Source: CAYVTM01 sp964454645 (GTDB lineage: Bacteria; Bacteroidota; Bacteroidia; Sphingobacteriales; Sphingobacteriaceae). Taken from it: a stretch of 64,000 nucleotides of DNA. Positions 27,088 to 35,632 of this stretch are shown here, in pieces. The stretch's first letter is position 1. The number at the start of each line of letters is the position of its first letter. Where the stretch lies: the NCBI GenBank assembly GCA_964454645.1, contig CAYVTM010000003.1, positions 62,001-126,000 of the forward strand, read 5' to 3'. The notes under the pieces were generated by a model, which saw nothing but the letters and a program-made list of their open reading frames with translations, did not search any database and was not told the origin of the DNA. A program made the translations under genes and the position numbers.

Positions 27088-27099
27088 TTCTGACAGGAT
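27070..27099 (+). terminator. 30-base perfect palindrome spanning the CsbD stop codon
   Basis: Fourteen-base arms (atcctgtcagaatt and its exact complement) are separated by only AT, and the TAA stop lies at the centre. There is no long T-run after it. A transcript hairpin here would act as a weak terminator or protect the 3' end. An operator is the other possibility. Confidence 0.5.
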
Positions 27100-27143
27100 A
27101 TAGAAAAATCTTTATAAAATTTAACAATCATATAATTTATAAA

Positions 27144-27584
27144 ATGAAAAAATCAAACCTGATAGGTATAGCCTTTCTGATTATAGCAACTACATTATTT
27201 ATAAGCTGTAATTCTTCATCCGAAAAAGTAGACAAAGCAAAAGCTGAAGTAGCAAAAGCGAATTATAATTTAGATCAGGCTAATGAGGAATATTTAGCGG
27301 ATATGGAAAACTACCGGATCGAAACTGCCGAAAAGATTGCAGCCAATCAAAAAAGCGTTGCTGACTTTAAAGCAAGAATAGCAAATGATAAGAGCATTGC
27401 GAAAGATGAATATAAAGCGAAAATAGCAGCGCTTGAACAGCAAAATACCGACATGAAGAAACGAATCGATGATTACCGGGAAACAGGAAAAGAGAAATGG
27501 GAATTATTTAAATCGGAGTTTAGCCGTGATATGGACAAGCTGGGTAAAGCATTTAGTGATTTAACTGTTAAAAATGTTAAATAG
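27144..27584 (+). CDS. Coiled-coil lipoprotein, unknown function
   Basis: This 146-aa protein has a lipoprotein signal ending in LFISC (lipid-attached Cys at about residue 22). A long, highly charged, Ala/Lys/Glu-rich coiled coil (KVDKAKAEVAKANYNLDQAN onward) fills the rest. It is probably tethered to a membrane and extends into the periplasm. Lipoproteins of this kind often sit beside CsbD genes in Bacteroidota stress clusters. The next gene, a beta-barrel, starts 18 bases later and is likely co-transcribed. Confidence 0.8.
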   Translation: MKKSNLIGIAFLIIATTLFISCNSSSEKVDKAKAEVAKANYNLDQANEEYLADMENYRIETAEKIAANQKSVADFKARIANDKSIAKDEYKAKIAALEQQNTDMKKRIDDYRETGKEKWELFKSEFSRDMDKLGKAFSDLTVKNVK

Positions 27585-27602
27585 AATTTAAAAATTAAAA
27601 TT

Positions 27603-28247
27603 ATGACTATTTTGAAAAAAATTATACTTCTCCAGGCAATAGTTCTGTTAATGTTTACAAACTTATTTGCGCAGACAGATTCGAGAGAGCAATTTGTTGC
27701 CGGCCTGAAAATTGGTACGAATTATTCAAATGTATATGACGCAGAAGGAGAAGAGTTTGATGCGGATCCTAAATTCGGTTGGGTAACGGGAGCATTTTTC
27801 TCAATCCCGGTAGGTGCATATCTTGGAGTGCAACCTGAAATTTTATTTTCTCAGAAAGGGTTTAATGCTACCGGAAGATTATTGGGAGAAACCTATGAGT
27901 TTACCCGCACAACAAATTATATAGATGTTCCTATCTATTTTGCATTGAAACCATCCAGCTCTGTCAGTATCCTTGCCGGCCCTCAGTATTCGTATCTTAT
28001 CAAGCAAAGGGATGTTTTTACTAATAACGGCTCAAGCCTGGTTCAGGAGGAAGAATTCGAGAACGATAATATTCGTAAAAATATTTTTTGTTTTAGCGGA
28101 GGACTCGACATCAATGTGAATCATATAGTTTTGGGAACCAGGGTAGGCTGGGATATTACCAGGAATAACGGTGATGGAACTTCTGCTACACCCCGCTATA
28201 AAAATGTATGGTATCAGGCTACTTTAGGATACCGGTTTTATAATTAA
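27603..28247 (+). CDS. PorT-like outer membrane beta-barrel protein
   Basis: This 214-aa protein has a signal peptide (to about NLFAQ, residue 24) and then alternating strands, starting FVAGLKIGTNYSNVYDAEG. It passes through SIPVGAYLGVQPEILFSQKG and ends YQATLGYRFYN, with the terminal aromatic residue typical of outer-membrane barrels. This matches the short 8-strand PorT/outer-membrane-protein-beta-barrel family of Bacteroidota. It forms an operon with the coiled-coil lipoprotein upstream. Its function is unknown. Confidence 0.82.
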   Translation: MTILKKIILLQAIVLLMFTNLFAQTDSREQFVAGLKIGTNYSNVYDAEGEEFDADPKFGWVTGAFFSIPVGAYLGVQPEILFSQKGFNATGRLLGETYEFTRTTNYIDVPIYFALKPSSSVSILAGPQYSYLIKQRDVFTNNGSSLVQEEEFENDNIRKNIFCFSGGLDINVNHIVLGTRVGWDITRNNGDGTSATPRYKNVWYQATLGYRFYN

Positions 28248-28269
28248 GATTTTGATATACTATTCTGTA

Positions 28270-28309
28270 TTCAATAATGCTATGTGTAAATCTCATAGCA
28301 TTTATTGAA
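28270..28309 (+). terminator. Long hairpin after the beta-barrel gene
   Basis: ttcaataatgctatg pairs with catagcatttattgaa (one bulged base) around a 9-base loop. It starts 22 bases after the stop. No T-run follows, so termination would be weak. 3' end protection is an alternative. Confidence 0.5.
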
Positions 28310-28374
28310 GCAATCATTCGTCTATAGGGTTTATTTGTATAATGTGTGAACTATGTAACACTCTTATGTAAATA

Positions 28375-28408
28375 TGTAAAATAATATATCCCCTAATTCC
28401 CACCTTTA
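28375..28408 (+). promoter_or_regulatory. Promoter-like TGTAA-N21-NANCTTTR element (Ig/DUF3494 gene)
   Basis: TGTAAA, 20 bases, then CACCTTTA. Two further TGTAA copies lie just upstream (28354 and 28367). It is one of five equally spaced copies in this island. Confidence 0.5.
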
Positions 28409-28593
28409 AGTATTCAATTGAATACAACAGAAAGAGCACATATTTCCTATACATATCCACAACGAAAATTTGTAGGGATATCTGAATACAGCAACGGATT
28501 TATTCTTGAAATCTCTTCTATTTTATTGAACCGAACAGACCTTATTTTAAGGCTGTAATTTTATTCAAACTTAAATATCATATTGATATAAAA

Positions 28594-30621
28594 ATGAAAA
28601 CAAAAAATATAGTATTATGGAAACCCATTTTATTTGTCGTCTTGCTGACGACATTTCTGGGAAGTTGCAGAAAAGATAATTTCGAGGAAATTAATGGAGT
28701 ATGCCCGGTAGTAGAGACGACAGATCCTGAAAATTTGGAAACGAATGTTCCGGTTGACCAGGTTATCAGTGTATCATTTAATACAGAGATGGACCCCCGC
28801 ACTATTACCACTGAATCATTTGTGATAACCTCCGCAACTACCGCTAAAGCGGTTGTTGCGGGCACTATTGCATTTAGCCTGAATAACAACGGAATTATTT
28901 TCACTCCGGATAGTTTACTCGAATCGAACACTACATACAGCGGAAGAGTAAAGACTACCGTAAAGGAAAAATTCGGTAACGCGTTACAGGCAGACTATGT
29001 CTGGACGTTTAGTACCGGATTAATTATTGCTCCGATGGTAGTTAGTACAGACCCGGCAGATGCGGATTCGAATGTTGTGCTGAATAAAACAATTACAGCA
29101 ACATTTAATGTGCCGATGGATGCTTTAACTATTAATGCTAACAGCTTTAAAGTTATGGAAGGTATAAATCCGGTTGTCGGTGTAGTAAGCTATAATGGCT
29201 TAACGGCTGGTTTCGAACCGGTAAATCCTTTCGGTTATAGTACGGTTTATACCTGTACCATTACTGTTGAAGCGACAGATGCTAATGGAGTACCAATAAG
29301 TGCAGACTATGTTTGGGAGTTTAAAACAGAACCCGTTACAATACCTGCTATTATACTTACCAGTCCGCTCGATCAGGAAATGAATGTGAATTTAGATAAA
29401 CTGATTACTGCGAACTTCAGTGAAGTGATGGATCCTGCGACAATTACGACTTCAACCTTTATACTTACGGAAGGATTAAACGTTATTCCCGGCGTTGTTA
29501 CCTATAATACGCTGACGGCAACATTTAACCCCGACAACTTACTTAGCCCTAATACGCAATATACAGTAAGGATTACAACAGGAGCAAGTGATCTGGAAGG
29601 TACTTCCATTGCGAACGATTCGGTTTGGATCTTTACCACCAGCATTGCATCGGTTCCGGTAGTGATATCTACTGATCCGCTTGATCTTGCTACTGATGTG
29701 GAATTTGACAAAGTTATTTCTGCAACATTTAGCGAACTAATGAGTGTAGCGACGATTAACACTACAACCTTTACATTGACAGATGGTGCTAATTCAATAC
29801 CCGGAAATGTAAACTATGTTGGAACAACAGCAAGCTTTACTCCGAATACGGATCTGCTTGCGAGCACAACTTATACCGCAACAATTACTACGGGAGCTGA
29901 GAATCTGGCCGGTAATGGATTGGCAAACGATTATGTGTGGACCTTTACTACAGATAATGTGGGTGTCGATCTTCAGTCTGTTGCACGTTTCGGAATTATT
30001 GCAGGAGTAGGTGTCAGCAATCAGGCCGGATTTAGTGAGATACGTAATATGGATGTTGGTATTAGTCCGGGAGTGCGTTCGTCTATTATCGGCTTCCCGC
30101 CGGCAATTATCGTAAATGGAGCTATGTATGCATCGGATGATGTATCGCCACCTAATGTGGCTGCTATGTTAATTCAGGCAAAACAAGATTTAACAGATGC
30201 TTATTTATTTGCTGAAGCGGCAATATTACCTGCACCCGCAACTGTTTCGGGAGATTTAGGAGGAATGACATTAGCGCCCGGTATTTATAAATCAACATCA
30301 ACCTTATTAATACAGTCGGGAAGCCTTACACTTGATGCGCAGGGAAACCCGAATGCGGTATGGATTTTCCAGGTTGCTTCTGATTTTACAACAGTTGGAG
30401 GGGCCGGAGGAAGTATCCTTCTTAGTGGAGGAGCTCAGGCCAAAAATATTTACTGGCAGATAGGAAGCTCTGCAACAATCGGAGATTTCACTTCTTTCAA
30501 AGGAAATGTATTGGCATTAACATCGATCACGATGAATTCAGGAGCAACAGCTGAAGGCAGGATGCTTGCAAGGAACGGGGCTGTAGTATTAACTAGTACA
30601 AACATTATCAGTAAGCCATAA
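28594..30621 (+). CDS. Lipoprotein with four Ig-like (Big_5) repeats and a DUF3494 domain
   Basis: This 675-aa protein has a lipobox FLGSC (Cys25). Four Big_5/SbsA-type Ig-like repeats of about 100 residues follow (from about residue 37 to 448), recognised by recurring TDP..ATNV, FxxxMDPxTIxTxxF and YVWTFTT phrases. A DUF3494 ice-binding-like domain occupies residues about 462-675 (LDAQGNPNAVWIFQVASD, KNIYWQIGSSATIGDFTSF). The layout is a surface lipoprotein holding a DUF3494 head on an Ig-like stalk, which suits adhesion or ice binding. It is followed 7 bases later by an OmpA-family gene, so the two are probably co-transcribed. Confidence 0.9.
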   Translation: MKTKNIVLWKPILFVVLLTTFLGSCRKDNFEEINGVCPVVETTDPENLETNVPVDQVISVSFNTEMDPRTITTESFVITSATTAKAVVAGTIAFSLNNNGIIFTPDSLLESNTTYSGRVKTTVKEKFGNALQADYVWTFSTGLIIAPMVVSTDPADADSNVVLNKTITATFNVPMDALTINANSFKVMEGINPVVGVVSYNGLTAGFEPVNPFGYSTVYTCTITVEATDANGVPISADYVWEFKTEPVTIPAIILTSPLDQEMNVNLDKLITANFSEVMDPATITTSTFILTEGLNVIPGVVTYNTLTATFNPDNLLSPNTQYTVRITTGASDLEGTSIANDSVWIFTTSIASVPVVISTDPLDLATDVEFDKVISATFSELMSVATINTTTFTLTDGANSIPGNVNYVGTTASFTPNTDLLASTTYTATITTGAENLAGNGLANDYVWTFTTDNVGVDLQSVARFGIIAGVGVSNQAGFSEIRNMDVGISPGVRSSIIGFPPAIIVNGAMYASDDVSPPNVAAMLIQAKQDLTDAYLFAEAAILPAPATVSGDLGGMTLAPGIYKSTSTLLIQSGSLTLDAQGNPNAVWIFQVASDFTTVGGAGGSILLSGGAQAKNIYWQIGSSATIGDFTSFKGNVLALTSITMNSGATAEGRMLARNGAVVLTSTNIISKP

Positions 30622-30628
30622 TTAAATT

Positions 30629-32653
30629 ATGAAAACGAAACAAAATTATACGAAGGGATTGTGCATGTCACAGTCTCTTTATCGACCGGAAATTAAAAGT
30701 ATCATGCTTAGCATACTTATCTTAATGGGTATTTATACTTCGGTACAAGCGCAAGTAACAGAGTATTCCCGGCCATCCTGGTGGTTTGGAATATCGGGTG
30801 CTGCAAACTTAAATCTATACAGTGGATCTACACATCAGTTGAATGCTGATTTTAAACCGCCTGTTGCTTTTCATGAAGGAAAAGGGCTTGGGCTTTTTTT
30901 AGCACCGATGATAGAATATCATCGTCCCAACACAAGATTGGGAATGCAGTTACAAGCAGGTTACGACAGCCGGAGAGGGGCCTTTGATGAGGTAATCACT
31001 CCCTGTAACTGTCCGGCAGATTTATCAACCGATTTAGGCTATCTTACGATAGAACCTAACATTCGATTCGCTCCATTCAAATCAGGGTTTTATATATTTG
31101 GCGGGCCTCGCTTTGCTTTTAATTTATCGAAATCATTTACGTATGAGTTGGGTATTAACCCGGCGTTTCCGGAACAAGAAAAAACTCCGGATGTTACCGG
31201 AGATTTTGGTCAGATAAATGATAACTTAATCTCTATGCAAGTGGGTATGGGATATGATATACAATTATCAACTCAATCGAATAAAACACAATTGGCTATA
31301 TCTCCTTTCGTTTCTTTTCATCCTTATATAGGACAAGAACCGCGTTCGATAGAAACCTGGGACCTTACGACAGTACGTGCCGGTGTTGCAGTGAAATTTG
31401 GAAGAGGAAAAAAAGTGGTTATGCCTAAGGAAATATTGATGGAAGATCCTGCATTTAGTTTTAGTGTCTATGCACCTGAAAATATTCCAGTAGAAAGAAG
31501 AGTACGGGAAACCTTCCCGCTGCGTAATTATATCTTTTTTGATATTGGTTCAACGGATATCCCGGACCGGTATGTGATACTACGAAAAGATCAGGTGAAA
31601 GATTTCAAAGAAGACCAGTTGGAAGTATTTACTCCTAAAAAACTTTCCGGTCGTTCGGATCGTGAAATGACTGTATATTATAATGTATTAAATATATTGG
31701 GAGATCGTATGCAAAAAAATCCGGAGAGTACGATTACAATGGTTGGATCATCTGAAGCAGGTGCACAGGATGGTATATTAATGGCGGAATCTACAAAAAA
31801 ATATTTGGTTACAATTTTTGGAGTAAATGAATCCAGAATTGCTCTCGAAGGTCGGAATAAGCCTAAAGTACTATCCCTGCAGCCGGGTGGTACACGTGAA
31901 CTAATATTACTCCGTGAAGGAGAACGCAGAGTCTCTATAGAAAGCGACTATCCCGCATTGCTGATGGAATTCCAATCGGGTCCGGATGCACCGCTTAAAC
32001 CTGTAGAATTGGTAACAGTCCAGGAAGCGCCTGTTGATAGTTATGTATCCTTTGATGTGGACGGAGCTGAAAAAGCATTTGAGTCCTGGTCCTTAGAAAT
32101 AAAGGATGAAAATGGAATTATTCAATATTTTGGTCCCTTTACTCAGGAACATGTTGCCATACCCGGTAAATCCATACTCGGTACCCGTCCGAAAGGCGAT
32201 TATAAAGTAACGATGATTGGTAAAACAGAAAACGGTACATTACTGCGGAAAGAGCAAGCAGTCCACATGGTACTATGGATGCCCGATCAGAACGAGGAAG
32301 GAATGAGGTATAGTGTTATTTTTGAATTTGACGAATCGAAATCAAATTCAATCTATGAAAAATATTTAACAGAAATTGTTACCCCGAAAATTCCTCTGAA
32401 TGGAAAAGTAATCATACACGGATATACTGATGTGATTGGAGATGCACCGCATAACCGGACCTTATCTTTAGCCCGTGCAAACAATGTTAAAAAAATTATT
32501 GAGAGCAGCTTAACCAAGCTGGGCAGGAAAGATGTGAAATTTGAGGTACATGGATTTGGTGAAGATGAAAATCTTTCTCCTTTCGGGAATACGTTTCCGG
32601 AAGAACGTTCATACAATCGAACAGTTATCATTGATATTATTCCTTCGAAATAA
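30629..32653 (+). CDS. OmpA family outer membrane protein
   Basis: This 674-aa protein has a hydrophobic export segment at about residues 25-42 (an N-terminal extension precedes it; the ATG at 30665 is an alternative start). Residues about 45-260 are barrel-like (porin-type strands), then a mixed linker follows. The C-terminal OmpA peptidoglycan-binding domain (about 560-674) contains VIIHGYTDVIGDAPHNRTLSLARA and the closing RSYNRTVIIDI. A second, degenerate OmpA-like stretch (ILGDRMQKNPESTITMVGSSEAGAQDG) occurs near residue 350. It links the outer membrane to the wall. Co-transcription with the DUF3494 lipoprotein suggests a shared surface assembly. Confidence 0.85.
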   Translation: MKTKQNYTKGLCMSQSLYRPEIKSIMLSILILMGIYTSVQAQVTEYSRPSWWFGISGAANLNLYSGSTHQLNADFKPPVAFHEGKGLGLFLAPMIEYHRPNTRLGMQLQAGYDSRRGAFDEVITPCNCPADLSTDLGYLTIEPNIRFAPFKSGFYIFGGPRFAFNLSKSFTYELGINPAFPEQEKTPDVTGDFGQINDNLISMQVGMGYDIQLSTQSNKTQLAISPFVSFHPYIGQEPRSIETWDLTTVRAGVAVKFGRGKKVVMPKEILMEDPAFSFSVYAPENIPVERRVRETFPLRNYIFFDIGSTDIPDRYVILRKDQVKDFKEDQLEVFTPKKLSGRSDREMTVYYNVLNILGDRMQKNPESTITMVGSSEAGAQDGILMAESTKKYLVTIFGVNESRIALEGRNKPKVLSLQPGGTRELILLREGERRVSIESDYPALLMEFQSGPDAPLKPVELVTVQEAPVDSYVSFDVDGAEKAFESWSLEIKDENGIIQYFGPFTQEHVAIPGKSILGTRPKGDYKVTMIGKTENGTLLRKEQAVHMVLWMPDQNEEGMRYSVIFEFDESKSNSIYEKYLTEIVTPKIPLNGKVIIHGYTDVIGDAPHNRTLSLARANNVKKIIESSLTKLGRKDVKFEVHGFGEDENLSPFGNTFPEERSYNRTVIIDIIPSK

Positions 32654-32669
32654 TTAATTCTAATTTATC

Positions 32670-32699
32670 AAGGCTATTTCCTGTGGGAATAGCCTTTTC
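32670..32699 (+). terminator. Rho-independent terminator after the OmpA-family gene
   Basis: The 9-bp perfect stem aaggctatt/aatagcctt has a 9-base loop and is followed by a short T-rich tract. It lies 17 bases after the stop codon. Confidence 0.75.
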
Positions 32700-32771
32700 T
32701 GTTTATGGATCAATCCTGGATTGCTCATAATAATTTAAACATGTGTTATGTGTAAGTTTTTGGTATAAGTA

Positions 32772-32805
32772 TGTAAGGCACTCGCTAATGTGAAACCTAT
32801 CTTTA
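32772..32805 (+). promoter_or_regulatory. Promoter-like TGTAA-N21-NANCTTTR element (second CsbD gene)
   Basis: TGTAAG, 20 bases, then TATCTTTA, close to the TAnnTTTG -7 consensus. It lies 37 bases before the CsbD ATG. Confidence 0.58.
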
Positions 32806-32841
32806 TACTATTAATCAATAAACAATTTAAATAAATATATC

Positions 32842-33066
32842 ATGGAAAATGAAACCAACAAAACTCCCGAGACATTTAAAATCATTGGTAACTGGGGCGA
32901 TCAGTCAAAAAAATTAAAAGAAAAATTCTCTCAACTGACCGATTCGGATTTGAAGTTTGAAACCGGTAAAGAAGATGAATTGTTGCAACGAATTGAAACA
33001 AGATTGAATAAAAAAAGAGACGAAGTAGTAAATATCTTAAAAAAAGGACAAGCCGAAAAAATTTAA
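32842..33066 (+). CDS. CsbD-like general stress protein, second copy
   Basis: This 74-aa hydrophilic helical protein contains IIGNWGDQSKKLKEKFSQLTDSDL and GKEDELLQRIETRLNKKRDEVVNIL, matching the copy at 26899 over its core with a 10-residue N-terminal extension. It is monocistronic, with its own promoter-like element and terminator. Keeping two diverged paralogs in the same island suggests non-identical roles or regulation. Confidence 0.87.
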   Translation: MENETNKTPETFKIIGNWGDQSKKLKEKFSQLTDSDLKFETGKEDELLQRIETRLNKKRDEVVNILKKGQAEKI

Positions 33067-33114
33067 AATATTAATTGATAAGTTATTTTTAAACAATTTA
33101 CGTTACAACTCACT

Positions 33115-33153
33115 AAAGGGATATCTTTCTGTAGCAGAAAGAATCCCTTTTTA
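33115..33153 (+). terminator. Rho-independent terminator after CsbD
   Basis: A long stem (aaagggatatctttct pairing with agaaagaatcccttt, one internal mismatch/bulge) with a small loop is followed by five Ts. It is strong and bounds the CsbD transcript. Confidence 0.8.
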
Positions 33154-33321
33154 TTTATACCCTCTTCTTATTTTATCGAGACAGCATATATAACGAAAGC
33201 TCATCATATTAAGCTAAGAAAAAAAGTATTATTTTTGATAGCATATAAGATATTTATTGAGTTTTTAATTACAATTGTACCGGTAATTAATTATTCTTTT
33301 CAAGAATACTTTATCATTTAA

Positions 33322-33792
33322 ATGAAAGAACACTACAGAAAAGGAGCCATCGGTGCTTTAGCCGATGAATACGAAAAAGCATTGGATGAGCTGAAGGATA
33401 TACTAACCGGTATCGATGAACAGCAGTTTGTACAAGTAATCGATGAAACAGTTGAAAAAGATTTTCAGTCGGTACGATCCATTGTATTGCATATTATACG
33501 TTCGGGTTATGTGTATGCAAATCATATTCGCAGGCGATTCGGAGAGCAATCAGATTCAGTTGATCTTGATATTCATTCGAAAGCTGAAATGTTGTCCGGA
33601 CTGGATAAAATGTTTCAATATACGCTGGAAACATTTAATAACAAATGGCTGTTGAGCGATGATGAGCTTTTAAGCACAATCATAAAAACATCCTGGTCGA
33701 CATACGATCTGGAAGCGCTTATTGAACATGCCATTGTACATGTATTACGTCACAGGCTTCAAATACAAAAGTTATTGATGAAACAGTTTTAG
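33322..33792 (+). CDS. DinB family protein
   Basis: This 156-aa four-helix protein of the DinB/YfiT superfamily has metal-binding histidines in SIVLHIIRSGYVYANHIRRR and in the last helix, EHAIVHVLRHRLQIQ. These proteins are thiol-dependent transferases or unknown metalloenzymes. Bacteroidota often carry several. It is convergent with the symporter gene (31-base gap) and has a 255-base upstream region with no other gene. Confidence 0.85.
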   Translation: MKEHYRKGAIGALADEYEKALDELKDILTGIDEQQFVQVIDETVEKDFQSVRSIVLHIIRSGYVYANHIRRRFGEQSDSVDLDIHSKAEMLSGLDKMFQYTLETFNNKWLLSDDELLSTIIKTSWSTYDLEALIEHAIVHVLRHRLQIQKLLMKQF

Positions 33793-33823
33793 CAGATTTC
33801 GTGCCTGATTATTTCTGCTGTGT

Positions 33824-35509
33824 TTATCTAAAGTATTTATTCTTAGAAAATAAATAAGAAATAGTAACTACCAGAACACATCCGATTACATTCAGCCATA
33901 GAAATGCAGTAAGTTCCATGAGATAGCATCCGATTACCAGCACTTCGGAAATGAGCGCTGCATAGAAAACAGCCTTCCCTTTTACTTTATGTATATAAAA
34001 GGCTACTAAGAAAATTCCGAGTATAGTTCCGTAAAAAAGAGAACCTAAAATATTAACAGCCTCGATTAAATTTCCTAAGCGACTTGCAAATAGCGCAACG
34101 ATAATACAAAATACTCCCCAGAAAACGGTAAGCCATCGCGAAGCTGCGAGGTAATGAGCTTCGGAGCCTTCCTTTTGAAAAAGACGTTTGTAAATATCTA
34201 CCACGCTTGTAGAAGCAAGTGCATTCAGCCCGGCAGCCGTTGATCCCATTGATGCCAGAAAAATTACAGCTATCAGCAATCCTACTAATCCTTTGGGTAG
34301 ATATCCGGTAACAAAAGATAAGAATACATAATTACTGTCGTCGGTATCGGCATCCGGGTCATTCAATTTCATAAGCGCTAAAGATTCAGAACGAATAGCA
34401 CCTAACTTCGCATTTACTTTACGTAATTTTTCGCCGTGCAAATCAATTTCTTGTTTGTTTTCTGCATCGATTGCACGCGCAAGTCCCTGAGCGATTTCTG
34501 TTTTTATAATAAACAATTCAGTATTGCGTTGCTCCAACATTTTATATTCCCGGGCATAAATACTGTTTTCAATTTTATCTTTTTCTACTTTATTGAAAAA
34601 AAGAGGTGCCTGATGAAATTGAAAAAATACAAATACCAATGCGCCTACTAATAAGATAGAAAACTGCATGGGTATTTTTACGATGCCGTTCAGGATTAAT
34701 CCAATCCTGCTTTCACTTACCGATTTCCCTGATAAGTACCGGCCCACCTGTGATTGATCCGTCCCGAAATACGAAAGCGCTAAAAAGAATCCCCCGATAA
34801 TTCCCGACCAGATGTTGTACCGGTTCGATAAGTCAAATTTTGTATCTACAATATTCAGCTTCCCCGATTTCCCGGCAATTTGCAGTGCATCATTCAGGCC
34901 AATATTTTCGGGTAAGAGATGGATTATCATATACCCGGCCAGGAACATTCCGCTGAAAATAATGCTCATCTGTAACATGTGTGTGTAGGATACCGCTTTT
35001 GTTCCCCCATATACCGTATAAATAATTACAATACTTCCGATAAACAAGGTAGTATACGTAATATCGGTTTGTAGTATGGTAGATAAGATAATAGAAGGCG
35101 CATAAATAGTGATTCCGGTAGAAAGCCCTCTCTGCAAAAGAAATAAAAAGGCTGTGAGTGCCCGTGTATTTAAATCGAAGCGTTGTTCTAAATACTCATA
35201 AGCTGTATAGACTTTTAAACGATGGAAAATAGGAACGAATGAAATGCACAGTATAATCATGGCTAAAGGCAGACCAAAATAAAATTGCACAAAGCGCATT
35301 CCATCGGTATAAGCTTGCCCGGGAGCGGAAAGAAAAGTAATAGCACTTGCCTGTGTTGCCATCACCGATAATCCTACCTGATACCAGGGAAGTTTCTGAT
35401 CGGCTAATAAAAAGCCATCGATATTACGAGTACCTATACTTTTATATACTCCGTATAATACAATTGATAACAGTGTTACTCCTAAAACAATCCAATCAAT
35501 TTGCGACAT
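33824..35509 (-). CDS. Sodium:solute symporter (SSS family)
   Basis: This 561-aa integral membrane protein has about thirteen helices. Features include MATQASAITFLSAPGQAYTDG near residue 50 (the Na+ site helix), GTKAVSYTHMLQMSIIF and ASMGSTAAGLNALASTSVVDIYKR near residue 420. An unusual charged loop (residues about 300-395) interrupts two helices. The SSS family imports sugars, sialic acid, myo-inositol or similar solutes. It is the last gene of an operon with a PIG-L deacetylase and a 39-aa membrane peptide, so its solute may be the deacetylase product. That link is inferred. Confidence 0.88.
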   Translation of the reverse strand: MSQIDWIVLGVTLLSIVLYGVYKSIGTRNIDGFLLADQKLPWYQVGLSVMATQASAITFLSAPGQAYTDGMRFVQFYFGLPLAMIILCISFVPIFHRLKVYTAYEYLEQRFDLNTRALTAFLFLLQRGLSTGITIYAPSIILSTILQTDITYTTLFIGSIVIIYTVYGGTKAVSYTHMLQMSIIFSGMFLAGYMIIHLLPENIGLNDALQIAGKSGKLNIVDTKFDLSNRYNIWSGIIGGFFLALSYFGTDQSQVGRYLSGKSVSESRIGLILNGIVKIPMQFSILLVGALVFVFFQFHQAPLFFNKVEKDKIENSIYAREYKMLEQRNTELFIIKTEIAQGLARAIDAENKQEIDLHGEKLRKVNAKLGAIRSESLALMKLNDPDADTDDSNYVFLSFVTGYLPKGLVGLLIAVIFLASMGSTAAGLNALASTSVVDIYKRLFQKEGSEAHYLAASRWLTVFWGVFCIIVALFASRLGNLIEAVNILGSLFYGTILGIFLVAFYIHKVKGKAVFYAALISEVLVIGCYLMELTAFLWLNVIGCVLVVTISYLFSKNKYFR

Positions 35510-35510
35510 G

Positions 35511-35630
35511 TTATCGGTAATGAAGGGTGAAAAAATAATAAAAAATGATTTGCACTACGAGAAAAGTAATAACCAGGAGATACCAGGTTGACCATTTTTT
35601 AAATACAGGAGGTTCTTCGTTCGTCTTCAT
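35511..35630 (-). CDS. 39-aa single-pass membrane peptide between PIG-L and symporter genes
   Basis: The frame MKTNEEPPVFKKWSTWYLLV continues into ITFLVVQIIFYYFFTLHYR and stops one base before the symporter ATG. It starts 2 bases after the PIG-L stop. One transmembrane helix with a short charged N-terminus is predicted. The tight spacing on both sides, the sensible start and the open frame argue for a real gene, possibly a small subunit or assembly factor of the symporter. It has no recognisable family. Confidence 0.7.
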   Translation of the reverse strand: MKTNEEPPVFKKWSTWYLLVITFLVVQIIFYYFFTLHYR

Positions 35631-35632
35631 GA

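Larger units (their letters stand above)
28248..28593. other. Intergenic region with hairpin and promoter element, no gene seen
   Basis: This is a 346-base gap between the barrel gene and the Ig/DUF3494 lipoprotein gene. It contains a long hairpin (28270-28309) near the upstream stop and the promoter-like pair at 28375-28408. The leader from there to the ATG is about 185 bases, with no credible open frame. Confidence 0.6.

Noticed and set aside
28594..29990. Tandem DNA repeat from the four Ig-like domains
   Set aside because: The repeats are visible in the protein but too diverged at the DNA level to count as a nucleotide repeat.
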